A DNA stretch of 64,000 nucleotides, taken from NCBI GenBank assembly GCA_017430135.1, contig JAFRNM010000021.1:1-64000 (forward strand). The letters run 5' to 3'. Shown here piece by piece: positions 23,937 through 33,291 of this stretch (position 1 is its first letter; each line of letters starts with the position of its first letter). The notes below the pieces were generated by a model, which worked only from the letters and a program-made list of their open reading frames with translations, searched no databases and was not told where the DNA came from. The stretch comes from Clostridia bacterium. GTDB taxonomy: Bacteria; Bacillota; Clostridia; TANB77; CAG-508. The position numbers and the translations under genes were made by a program.

Positions 23937-25444
23937 ATTAAACTTTTCCTTTTAAAATTTTTTACTATTCCTAATACATTTTTAACATTATCTCTATATA
24001 CCAAGCAATTTATTGTAATAACCACAATTGTCGAAATTGATGTTATTGCAATTGCTTGTAAAATCCATGTTTGATAAGTTGTTATCTCCACTTTTGGTAG
24101 GCAATTTATTATAACTGCCAAGATACAAAATTCAAAAGCAATTACAAATAGCCTTTTTAATGTATACCAAACACTTCTATTTAAAATATACCTAGAACAA
24201 TGATACATAAATTCAATAGTTCTAAATGACATTGCAAATAGTGTACCAATTGCTACTCCTATTATTCCATAGTTCCATACTAATATAAATGATATTACTA
24301 TATTTGAAATTGCCTCTATCCAAGCCCCAATTCTTGTTTGCTTAAAATGGCCCGCTGCCTTTACCAAATCATTATAAGGTTGTCTTATTGCCCACACAAA
24401 TTCTGCAAGCACCATTAATACTGCAAACTCTGGAACTATATAATTTGCATCTGTTATTCCTTTTGTGTATAAATTAACAAATGGAACTATTAGAAAAATA
24501 GTTGCGCTAAATAACACTGTTGCAATTGTTATGTAATAATCTTCTAAAGTTTTGAATGTTTTATTTAACTTTTCATTTTCTCCTTTGGCAATCATATCTC
24601 CTAAAGTTGCATCAATTCCGCCAATAAAAGAGCGTGTAATACTTTTTATAGCATTAATAATCATTAAATAAACAGAATAGACTGAAATATCAGCTAAGCT
24701 ACCGCAAATAGTTAATATCACAATATCAGTATTTTTATGCACAACATAGGCAATGTGCTGTGCTAAGCCTTCCCACTTTTGCTCTATTTTATAATTTCCT
24801 TTTGCTTGTTTTAAATTAATTTTAAATTTTTTCTTAACATATATATTTTGCAAAATTGGTCTTAATACAAATATCAAGCAAGTTGCAAGTTTTACAATTT
24901 GAATACTTGCGCCAAAATGTATTAATGTAATTACAGCGATTGTGTTTAAAATGATTGTTCCTATTTGAATGCAAGAAATTACATATGTTTTCTGTTCTGC
25001 ATATAAATATAGCTTATATGTCATTCCAAAATAGTATTCTGCAAATGTGCTAACAGCAATAATTACAACCAATGATAATGTAAAAATTGTGTCAAATTCA
25101 TTTGAAAACATTATTGGAAATGCCACACATAATATTAAAATATAAACTATAAAAATATATGCTATTTTTCTAAAAAACTTTTCAGATGTTTTTAAAATAT
25201 CTTCTATTGTACGTTTATCTTTATTCGCAATTGGCTTAAATAAAATTGACTTCACCACAGGTCCAAAGCCAGATTCCAGCAATGTTATATATGCCAAAAA
25301 CTGTGTAATTGAGTGTACAAACCCATTTACCTCAGATCCAAAATGTGTTATCATTATTTTTGGTATAATAAAGCCACATATTATTGTAATTACTTGCAAT
25401 GAAACAGATGATATTACATTGATTATTGCATTTTTACTTCTCAT
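23933..25444 (-). CDS. Polysaccharide flippase (Wzx/MOP family)
   Basis: 503 residues, 12-14 hydrophobic helices spread over the length, with N-terminal NVISSVSLQVITIICGFIIP and a positively charged loop KNTDIVILT as in MOP-superfamily flippases. It would move lipid-linked repeat units across the cytoplasmic membrane for the polymerase encoded at 31005-33254. Translationally coupled to the epimerase (4-bp overlap). Confidence 0.85.
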   Translation of the reverse strand: MRSKNAIINVISSVSLQVITIICGFIIPKIMITHFGSEVNGFVHSITQFLAYITLLESGFGPVVKSILFKPIANKDKRTIEDILKTSEKFFRKIAYIFIVYILILCVAFPIMFSNEFDTIFTLSLVVIIAVSTFAEYYFGMTYKLYLYAEQKTYVISCIQIGTIILNTIAVITLIHFGASIQIVKLATCLIFVLRPILQNIYVKKKFKINLKQAKGNYKIEQKWEGLAQHIAYVVHKNTDIVILTICGSLADISVYSVYLMIINAIKSITRSFIGGIDATLGDMIAKGENEKLNKTFKTLEDYYITIATVLFSATIFLIVPFVNLYTKGITDANYIVPEFAVLMVLAEFVWAIRQPYNDLVKAAGHFKQTRIGAWIEAISNIVISFILVWNYGIIGVAIGTLFAMSFRTIEFMYHCSRYILNRSVWYTLKRLFVIAFEFCILAVIINCLPKVEITTYQTWILQAIAITSISTIVVITINCLVYRDNVKNVLGIVKNFKRKSLI

Positions 25445-25490
25445 AATTTTTCCTTTTTTTTATTCTTTTGGTATTTTATAATAAAATTTA

Positions 25491-25517
25491 AAAAATCTCA
25501 ATAGAAATTGAGATTTT
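25491..25517 (-). terminator. Intrinsic terminator inside the polysaccharide operon
   Basis: AAAAAATCTCA/TGAGATTTTTT hairpin directly after the sugar transferase stop. It may reduce expression of the flippase and epimerase. Confidence 0.6.
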
Positions 25518-25519
25518 TT

Positions 25520-26227
25520 CTAAATTGCCCCTTCTTTTCTTATTACAGTTACAATTGTTCTTAGCATTATTTTTAAATCTAGAAAAAGTGAAAAATTATT
25601 TATGTATTTTTCTTCCATTTGAACTCTTTCGCGATATGTTGTATTAGTTCTTCCATGAGTAGCCCAATAACCTGTTATACCCGGTTTCATTGACAATACT
25701 TTATCTTTGGCAATACCAAACCTTTCCAACTCTTTCTCAGTTACAGGTCTAGGACCAACTATACTCATATCTCCTTTTAAAACATTTATAAATTGTGGTA
25801 TTTCATCTATGCTTGTCTTTCTTAAGAATTTTCCAACCTTTGTAACTCTAGGATCTTTTTGAAGTTTAAATGTCTTTTCCCATTCTTCTTTATAATCTTT
25901 ATTCTCTTTAAAAACTTTTTCTAAGTCTTTATCTGCCCCCTCATACATAGTTCTAAACTTATACATTATAAATTCTTTTCCATTTTTTCCAATTCTTGTG
26001 TGTTTATAAAAAATAGAACCTTTATTTTTGGTTAAAAGGTTTACAATAAAAATTATAAAAGACATGGGCATTAAAAGTATAATACCTAATATACTAAATA
26101 TAATATCTACAACTTGCTTTATAAATAATCGAATTTCTCTAATTAGCTTTAGTGTATTTGTTATGCTTCTTTGCTCTGTTTTTAAACTTGATAAATTTTT
26201 ATAATTTATTGTTTGAGATTTGTTCAT
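25520..26227 (-). CDS. Undecaprenyl-phosphate sugar phosphotransferase (WcaJ/EpsL type)
   Basis: 235 residues. One N-terminal membrane hairpin (VDIIFSILGIILLMPMSFI), then the polyprenyl-phosphate hexose-1-P transferase core: GKNGKEFIMYKFRTMYEGAD, KVGKFLRKTSIDEIPQ and LKGDMSIVGPRPV. It loads the first sugar-1-phosphate onto undecaprenyl phosphate. About 235 residues is the size of the short initiating transferases. Confidence 0.92.
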   Translation of the reverse strand: MNKSQTINYKNLSSLKTEQRSITNTLKLIREIRLFIKQVVDIIFSILGIILLMPMSFIIFIVNLLTKNKGSIFYKHTRIGKNGKEFIMYKFRTMYEGADKDLEKVFKENKDYKEEWEKTFKLQKDPRVTKVGKFLRKTSIDEIPQFINVLKGDMSIVGPRPVTEKELERFGIAKDKVLSMKPGITGYWATHGRTNTTYRERVQMEEKYINNFSLFLDLKIMLRTIVTVIRKEGAI

Positions 26228-26285
26228 AATTTTTCCTTTTCGAATATAGTATTACACTATATATTTATTAGAATAATACTTTATT

Positions 26286-27956
26286 TTATAGTTTTATTTT
26301 TGTTTCTTTTAAAAAATATTCTTCATACCATAGTTGAAAAATATAAAAGTCCCATAATATATGTTTTATTTCTTTATTATCTATATCTTTAATTAAGCTT
26401 TGTATTTTCCCATAATTAAATATTTTTTGTTTTTCAATAAATTCTTTGCTAGATAATCTTTTCAAATCATTATACAAGTATGTTTTTAGCCATTTTTGAA
26501 TAGGGATCCCAAAGCCCTTTTTCTTATTACTAAATAATTCTTTGGGAATATATTTATATAATACTTGTTTTAAAATATATTTTTTATCTCTATTATAATA
26601 TTTGTATTTATGTGGAATTTTAAAAGAATATTCAATCAACTCTTTATTATAAAATGGACTTCTAATTTCAATATTGTTTTTATTAGCAGCAATTCCCATT
26701 TTTGTAGTAAGTCTATAACATGCATAATTATCAAAATCAAGTATTAGCCTTCTCTCTTGCCAATTTTTACTCTTAATCTTTTCTTCTTCATATCTCTTTT
26801 GTCCATCATCAGCAAATAAACCTTCTAAATACATTTCATTATACAGAATATCACATTGTGCTTGATATTTTTTATCTGTATTAGAAAAAATATATGCAAG
26901 TTTTTTTCTATTTTTTAACTTAAACGGAGATATATGCAAATGAAAAGGGTTAAATAACATATAAGAATTTTGGCATTTCCACATAGTATCACAAATAGGG
27001 CACCCACAAAATAATTGGTCTGCACCATCACCTGTTAATGCAACTTTTATGTTATTTTCTTTTGCAAATTCATTTAAAATAATTGTTGGTAATTCTGAAG
27101 AATCAGAAAAAGGCTCTGAATAATATTGGGAAATTTTCTTAATTGTTTCTAATAATTTTTCTTTCGTTATATATAATTCATGATGATTTGTACCTAAAAA
27201 TTCTGCAATTTTCCTTGACTTATCTGCTTCATTGTATTCTTCTTCATAAAAACCTATTGAAAATGTGTTTATTTTTCTCGTTGAATACTTTGAACATAGA
27301 GCAGCTACAAGGCTAGAATCTATACCACCACTAATATAAATGCCATAATTATCTTCTTTTTTCACAAAATCTTTAACAAATCTACATATACTATCATTTA
27401 ATACATTTTTAGAAGTGTTAAAATCTATTTCAATTTTTTTTGAATTATTATTAAACTCTTCTATTACATCCCAATACACATTATCATATTTTTTATTATT
27501 TTTTAAAATAACATAATGCCCATGTTTTATTTTATATATATTCTTAAATATAGTTTGTGGTGGATTTATATAATGATATCTAAAATACATAGATAAAGCA
27601 TCTGTATTTATTATTTTTTTAATATTAAATGTATTTACTAAATTCATTAAATCATTTCCACAATAAATAGAATTATTTTCTTCATAATAATAAATAGGTT
27701 TTAGCCCTACTCTATCTTTTATTAATAAAACAATATCTTTTTGTTTGTCAAATATATATGTTGAAAAATAGCCATTTATTTTATTAACTATATTTTCACC
27801 AAATTTAAGATACATTTCCTTTATTTCTTGAATAGTCATATTATCATCAAATTTCCCATCAATAACAATAAATATCTCTTCATCATTAATATAATTTTCA
27901 CTATTAATTTCAAAATTTCTTTTATTACTACTTATATTTTTAAATCCAATTTTCAT
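26286..27956 (-). CDS. Asparagine synthase-like protein lacking the N-terminal Cys nucleophile
   Basis: 556 residues with the AsnB order: a class-II glutaminase-like N-domain to about residue 180, then the synthetase domain with PP-loop SGGIDSSLVAAL near 210 and FSDSSELPT and ALTGDGADQLFCG downstream. The glutaminase nucleophile must be Cys2, but the protein begins M-K-I-G-F with no Cys near the start, so glutamine hydrolysis should be lost; it may use ammonia or act on a sugar carboxylate. Its place in a capsule operon suggests amidation of a uronic acid, which is inference. Confidence 0.85.
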   Translation of the reverse strand: MKIGFKNISSNKRNFEINSENYINDEEIFIVIDGKFDDNMTIQEIKEMYLKFGENIVNKINGYFSTYIFDKQKDIVLLIKDRVGLKPIYYYEENNSIYCGNDLMNLVNTFNIKKIINTDALSMYFRYHYINPPQTIFKNIYKIKHGHYVILKNNKKYDNVYWDVIEEFNNNSKKIEIDFNTSKNVLNDSICRFVKDFVKKEDNYGIYISGGIDSSLVAALCSKYSTRKINTFSIGFYEEEYNEADKSRKIAEFLGTNHHELYITKEKLLETIKKISQYYSEPFSDSSELPTIILNEFAKENNIKVALTGDGADQLFCGCPICDTMWKCQNSYMLFNPFHLHISPFKLKNRKKLAYIFSNTDKKYQAQCDILYNEMYLEGLFADDGQKRYEEEKIKSKNWQERRLILDFDNYACYRLTTKMGIAANKNNIEIRSPFYNKELIEYSFKIPHKYKYYNRDKKYILKQVLYKYIPKELFSNKKKGFGIPIQKWLKTYLYNDLKRLSSKEFIEKQKIFNYGKIQSLIKDIDNKEIKHILWDFYIFQLWYEEYFLKETKIKL

Positions 27957-27984
27957 TAATTACTTCACCCATTTTTAATATTTT

Positions 27985-28953
27985 TTACATCTTAAACCTA
28001 TTATTATCATGATATTTTCTATCTACAAATTTACAAAATCTGGGACTTATTAAAAACAACAAAATTTTTACCTTTTCTTTAAATTTTATTGGACATGTAA
28101 ATACTTTAAAAGAAAACAGCTTTTTATATAATTTCATTGCATTTTGTTCATTTAGAAAATCATCCAATTCTTTATTATCTCGAAGATAAAGCATTGTTAT
28201 TACTCTAATCATTCCAATATCATTATATATAAAATCAGGATAAAGATTTTTTATATAATTATATCTATCTACTGATACCTTGTAATTATCAATAGACCTT
28301 TTAGCATTTTCTTTTTCTTTTGATGTTACTGCACTCTTATGTCTTAAATAATAATATTTAATTTGATTACTATATGCTATTTTATCTGCTTCTATCATAA
28401 GTTTGTATGTTACAGTTACATCATTTATTATTCTATCTTCAAATCTAATAGTTTCAAACAATTCTTTTTTAATTAATTTATTCCATATTGTTACAGCCCT
28501 ATCTACAGCTAATAATACTTTTTTTAACATTTCTAAGCCCGACACTACTTTAATTTCTTCTTCTTCGTTTGCTATATTTACGTTATAATCATAAACATCT
28601 ATTGGCCTACATGTTGACATTTTAGTATTATATTTTTTGCATAAATCATACAAATATTCTATTGTATCTAATTCTATCCAATCATCAACGTCAATAAAAT
28701 ATAAATACTCTCCTTTTGCATTTTCAATTCCTACGTTTCTAGCTCTAGATAGCCCCATATTTTCTTGATTTATTATTCTTATTCTCTTATCACTATAGCC
28801 TTCACATATTTTTAAAGTATTATCAGTTGAACCATCATTTACAATTAAAATATCAAGATTTTTATATGTTTGATTAATAATGCAATCCAAGCATTTTTCT
28901 ATAAATTTTTCTCCATTGTAAACATTTATAATTACTGAAATTAATTCTCCCAT
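27985..28953 (-). CDS. Glycosyltransferase family 2
   Basis: 322 residues. GT-A fold: ISVIINVYNGEKFIEKCLD, ILIVNDGSTDNTL, GLSRARNVGIENAKG and the DXD metal motif YLYFIDVDDWIELD near residue 92. The C-terminal third is less conserved and basic. It adds one sugar to the lipid-linked repeat. Terminator-like dyad downstream. Confidence 0.9.
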   Translation of the reverse strand: MGELISVIINVYNGEKFIEKCLDCIINQTYKNLDILIVNDGSTDNTLKICEGYSDKRIRIINQENMGLSRARNVGIENAKGEYLYFIDVDDWIELDTIEYLYDLCKKYNTKMSTCRPIDVYDYNVNIANEEEEIKVVSGLEMLKKVLLAVDRAVTIWNKLIKKELFETIRFEDRIINDVTVTYKLMIEADKIAYSNQIKYYYLRHKSAVTSKEKENAKRSIDNYKVSVDRYNYIKNLYPDFIYNDIGMIRVITMLYLRDNKELDDFLNEQNAMKLYKKLFSFKVFTCPIKFKEKVKILLFLISPRFCKFVDRKYHDNNRFKM

Positions 28954-28971
28954 AAAATCTCCTAAATAACT

Positions 28972-29004
28972 TGTACAATTTAGAAAGTGTCCCTAAATTG
29001 TACA
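28972..29004 (-). terminator. Hairpin/terminator between two glycosyltransferase genes
   Basis: 12-bp perfect arms TGTACAATTTAG/CTAAATTGTACA; the stop of the upstream gene lies in the stem. There is no long T-run, so it may be only a weak terminator or an RNA processing site. Confidence 0.5.
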
Positions 29005-30963
29005 TATTTTTTCTATTTCTTCTAGTATTCTTTTACAATTGTTTTTATCTTTTCTTTCAAAGAACTCGTCCATTCTTTTTGAATATTTTTTTTCAATTTC
29101 AAAATTATTTTCAATGTAGTGTATAATTGTATCAACTACTAAATCTGCATTATCAAAAATTTCTCCAAAGCCATCTTTTTTATAAGAAAAATACCCTTCT
29201 TGTAATTGTTTTTCTCTATATTTACTTGTATCAAATTGATAATATATTATTGGTCTTTTTCTATAAGCAATATCCATAAATATGCTTGAAAAGTCTGTTA
29301 TTAATAAATCTGCTTTATTAATTATCTCTTGAATATCTATTTCTTCATTGTGATTTATAGCAATATTTGAACTTATATCCATGTTTTTAATTTTAAATTT
29401 TGACATATTTTTGTGTAATACAAATTGAAGCTGTATATTATTATTTTCTAAGCATTTATTTAATTTTTCATTATTAAGTAGTTGATAATAATTTTGCATA
29501 AACTCATCAAATTGTTTTTGAGTTTTTATCCAATTTCTCCATGTTGGTGTAATTAAAATTAGCTTATTATTATTGCTTACAGTTAAATTCAAATTATCAA
29601 ACCTAGCTAATCCAGTATAAACAACATTTTCTTCTGGATAACCATAATTATCTTTTATATATTTATATTCCCTTTTTGCTCCGCAGATAAATAGTCTGTA
29701 TTTCGTTTTATTATAATAAAACATTTTACAATCATCTTTTATTACTCCATGTTGTAAAAATATTCTTGGTGTTTTTATAATATTATGATTATGCAAAATG
29801 TAGAATAATGCTCGAGATGGGTTTGAATATTTTTGAGTTATTATTATTCTTTTTGCATTTAAATAATATATCCAATGTTTTAAACTTCCGTGCTGTATTA
29901 CATTTTCCAGATTTTCAACTTTCTTATAATCTTTAGATTTCCTTTTAATTACATAAACCGCATTGATATCTTTTCTATTTTCTCTTAAATATTTAAAAAA
30001 AATATAACCATTATCACAAGCTTCATTTAGATTTTCTTCTATAATCCATATATCTTTTGGTCCAAATGGTTTGCATATTTTACTTATTATCAAAATAAAA
30101 GGAAATAAAAAAACATCAATTATTTGCTTTAAAGACAAGTAATGAAAAATCTCTCCTAATCTTTTTAATTTTAAATTTAAACCTTGCTTTTTAGTATTTT
30201 TATCTGTTATAACTTTTTTTGGTAATCTCTTTTTAGTTGCATTTTTCATATATCCTGTAATGTTTCTTATTCTTCTAAACAACCCTAATTTTTCTTGTTT
30301 TTTATATACTTTCCATAAAGAATGCATACTTTTTAATTTGTTTGAAGATAAAGATTTTTTTCTTACTCTATATTTAATTAAATATTCTTCTAAACCATAA
30401 GCTGTATACCCATTTTTTAATATATTTAAAAACATTGCTGTATCTTCTGAAAGCTTTAAATTTGGCATTTTTATTAATTCTTTTCTAATTTTACTAGTAT
30501 CTATAATAACGGTAGAAGTTAGTATTATGGTGTTTTTTAATAGTTCTTTATAATCAATTTTATTTGGAACATTTACTTTAGTAATAATATTTCCATCTTC
30601 TTTTATTCTTTCATAAGAAGAAAAGGAAAAATCTATATTCCTTTCTTCCATAAATTTAATCTGTTTTTCTAACTTTTCCTTTTCCCATATATCATCTGAA
30701 TCTAAAAATGCAATATATTTTCCCCTAGCCCTTCTAATAGCTTTATTTCTTGAATTTGCAACACCTATATTTTTTCCATTTTTAATTATCACAAATTTCT
30801 CTGTTTTCAATTTATCTATAATCTCTAAGCTATTGTCACAAGACCCATCATCTACAATTATTAATTCCCAGTCTGTAAAAGTTTGATTTAAAACACTTTT
30901 AATTGTTTCTTCTAAATATTTTTCACTATTATAAACTGGTAAAATTACACTAATTTTTGCCAT
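28993..30963 (-). CDS. Fusion of glycosyltransferase 2 and CDP-glycerol/ribitol phosphotransferase (TagB/TagF-like)
   Basis: About 656 residues. Residues 1-230 are a GT2 domain (ISVILPVYNSEKYLEET, LIIVDDGSCDNS, YIAFLDSDDIWEKEK). From about 300 onward it matches the glycerophosphotransferase fold: IFLQHGVIKDD, LVLITPTWRNW-like stretch near 510, and LLITDFSSIFMDIAYRKRPIIYY near 585. It would attach a sugar and a polyol phosphate to the repeat, giving a teichoic-acid-like decoration. ATG at 30963 (MAKIS) follows AAAGGATGG and is preferred over the one at 30987. Confidence 0.85.
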   Translation of the reverse strand: MAKISVILPVYNSEKYLEETIKSVLNQTFTDWELIIVDDGSCDNSLEIIDKLKTEKFVIIKNGKNIGVANSRNKAIRRARGKYIAFLDSDDIWEKEKLEKQIKFMEERNIDFSFSSYERIKEDGNIITKVNVPNKIDYKELLKNTIILTSTVIIDTSKIRKELIKMPNLKLSEDTAMFLNILKNGYTAYGLEEYLIKYRVRKKSLSSNKLKSMHSLWKVYKKQEKLGLFRRIRNITGYMKNATKKRLPKKVITDKNTKKQGLNLKLKRLGEIFHYLSLKQIIDVFLFPFILIISKICKPFGPKDIWIIEENLNEACDNGYIFFKYLRENRKDINAVYVIKRKSKDYKKVENLENVIQHGSLKHWIYYLNAKRIIITQKYSNPSRALFYILHNHNIIKTPRIFLQHGVIKDDCKMFYYNKTKYRLFICGAKREYKYIKDNYGYPEENVVYTGLARFDNLNLTVSNNNKLILITPTWRNWIKTQKQFDEFMQNYYQLLNNEKLNKCLENNNIQLQFVLHKNMSKFKIKNMDISSNIAINHNEEIDIQEIINKADLLITDFSSIFMDIAYRKRPIIYYQFDTSKYREKQLQEGYFSYKKDGFGEIFDNADLVVDTIIHYIENNFEIEKKYSKRMDEFFERKDKNNCKRILEEIEKICTI

Positions 30964-31004
30964 TTTACCATCCTTTATTTTTTTCAATATTAAAACAAAA
31001 ACAT

Positions 31005-33254
31005 TTAATAATTTACTTTTATATTAACTTGTTTTAATAATTCATTATACCTTTTTAATACTTTATCAAGTTCATCTTGATTTTGAAAATGTCTTTTTGT
31101 ATCTTTCATATTATTAAAATTATTATTTGTTTCTTCAATAATCAATTCTTCTAAATCTTTTATTCTATTTTGTATTTTATCTATATTAATTTGTTTTAAT
31201 GTTTTTATTGCCTCAACCATTGCTTGAACCCTTTCTAGTAATGTACCAAAATACATTGGCGAAGGTGCTTTTTGAACTTTAAATCTCTCTATTCCAAAAT
31301 CTATATACTCTAGTAAATTCTCTTCACTCAATTTATTATTATTTTTTAAAATAGCTGTCCAATATTTTTTAAATATTTCACCTTGCCATAAATATGGTTC
31401 TTTTAACATTATTTGTTTGATTTCATCTAAATTGTACTTTGCTTTTTCTTTTACATATTTTACCCTATAATCTAACATATAGGGTGCGAAATTTAGTTTA
31501 GTTTCACTATCTTCTATAAATAAGTTTGCTATATTAGCTTTTGCTAATACTATAAATAATACTATAATTATGATAAGCACAAACCAATCTATACATGTAT
31601 AACCTTTATTTAAATTTTCATTTATTTCTATAACTTCATTATCATCTCTTTGCAATACTGCAGTATATACAAAAACCAATAAGATTGTTAAAATATAAGA
31701 CATGCTAAAATCAAATACTAAACTATATAATATAAATACTATCAAGCCAATAAATATACTTGAATTTCTATTTTTATTTTCTACATTATTTCTAAAATTT
31801 TTTATTGTGTTTTTGCATAATAGTATAATGAATATTAAAAATACAATTACCCCAACTATTCCATAAGATATTAATAATTCAAAAAAATAACTATGAGTTT
31901 CCTTTACTGTATATGGATATTCTTCATAAGCTAATGATAACCTTTTCCATGCATTTCCACCATGCCCTATTATTGGACTATCTTTAGCAATTCGTAGGCA
32001 ATTTTCATAAAATTGTAACCTTTGATGAATGCTAACATCTTCTAAATTAAAAGATGTTATAATCCTTGATATTAGTTTTGGAATATATTTATATGCAAAT
32101 ATATATTCTTCATCATTAATATAGCATTTTTTTATTATTATTTTTTTATCTTCTTTCTGTTCATCTTCATTTGTAGCATTTAGCTTTATATAATATATAT
32201 CATTTGATGTTGTAAAATTCAATTCTACCATTTGATCTCCATTTTTTAATTTTTGTTCTGCAATAATAGTTTCCTTTAAATATTTATTTACCTCTTCTAC
32301 GTTTATAAATGATTTTGGTTCATTGTTTTCACTCTGTACATCTAGCTCCAATTTTATTGTATATTCTCTATTAGGTTCAAATTTTTTTCTTATTCTCATC
32401 ATTTCATCAAAACCTAATTCGCAAGGCTTTGAATAATTAATTGCAATTCCTATATATAACGATATTAATAAAATACCTAATATTATTGTTATTAATATAA
32501 CTTTAATTATTTTTTTATTATTTTTTATCTTTTTATATAACTTAACTGCAAAATATATTATTAATGATAAAATATAAATAATTAAAACCAATCTAGATAG
32601 TGAAATATATATTACATATAAGTATATAATAATAAACAAAACATATATTGTTTTTACCAATTTACTTTTTGTGTTCTCAATTCCATTTATAGCTAAAAAT
32701 GTACAAAAAGCAAGATAGATTGATACAGCATTTGCATAACCAAAAGTCGATTCAAACCTATAATATTCCTTATATGATAAATCTAAATTATCTAATAACC
32801 ATTTAAAATTATTGTCATTTAATTTATCAAAACCAAATACTATTATAACTATTGAAGATAATACTGTTGTAGCAATAAGTATATTAACTTCTTTTCTTGT
32901 TTTTACAGTATTTCTAACAAGCAGATATATTATAAAAACGAAAAAATATTTTATAATAAATTCAACAGTTCCTTGATATGAACAATATGTTTTAAAAATA
33001 AGTGGTAATACCATTGTTCCCAGAAATATCAATAATACTATATCAAGTTTACTGTTTATTATTTTATCTTTATATTTTATTTTCTTAATTAATAAAACTA
33101 TTAAAGATAGCCCTGTCAATATGCCAATCGGCAATATTGGCAAGGCTTTGTCATTTCCTCCTACTATTACACTGAATGTTACTATTGTGATACACAATAG
33201 TAACATTCCTAACTTATCTATATTTTTTTTATCGTTTTGCATACAATTTTGCAT
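31005..33254 (-). CDS. O-antigen ligase/polymerase (Wzy) family membrane protein
   Basis: 749 residues with about 12 membrane helices and a long extracytoplasmic loop (residues ~270-400). The Wzy/WaaL-type signature GHGGNAWKRLSLAYEEYPY...ETHSYFFELLISYGIVG lies near residue 430. The C-terminal ~150 residues are a soluble helical region. It would polymerise the repeat units outside the membrane. GAGGAAAAATTCAAATG gives the start; only 38 bp and no clear terminator separate it from the pilin-SUMF1 gene, so the two are probably co-transcribed. Confidence 0.85.
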   Translation of the reverse strand: MQNCMQNDKKNIDKLGMLLLCITIVTFSVIVGGNDKALPILPIGILTGLSLIVLLIKKIKYKDKIINSKLDIVLLIFLGTMVLPLIFKTYCSYQGTVEFIIKYFFVFIIYLLVRNTVKTRKEVNILIATTVLSSIVIIVFGFDKLNDNNFKWLLDNLDLSYKEYYRFESTFGYANAVSIYLAFCTFLAINGIENTKSKLVKTIYVLFIIIYLYVIYISLSRLVLIIYILSLIIYFAVKLYKKIKNNKKIIKVILITIILGILLISLYIGIAINYSKPCELGFDEMMRIRKKFEPNREYTIKLELDVQSENNEPKSFINVEEVNKYLKETIIAEQKLKNGDQMVELNFTTSNDIYYIKLNATNEDEQKEDKKIIIKKCYINDEEYIFAYKYIPKLISRIITSFNLEDVSIHQRLQFYENCLRIAKDSPIIGHGGNAWKRLSLAYEEYPYTVKETHSYFFELLISYGIVGVIVFLIFIILLCKNTIKNFRNNVENKNRNSSIFIGLIVFILYSLVFDFSMSYILTILLVFVYTAVLQRDDNEVIEINENLNKGYTCIDWFVLIIIIVLFIVLAKANIANLFIEDSETKLNFAPYMLDYRVKYVKEKAKYNLDEIKQIMLKEPYLWQGEIFKKYWTAILKNNNKLSEENLLEYIDFGIERFKVQKAPSPMYFGTLLERVQAMVEAIKTLKQINIDKIQNRIKDLEELIIEETNNNFNNMKDTKRHFQNQDELDKVLKRYNELLKQVNIKVNY

Positions 33255-33291
33255 TTGAATTTTTCCTCATTTTTCCGAAAGTTTTTATAGG

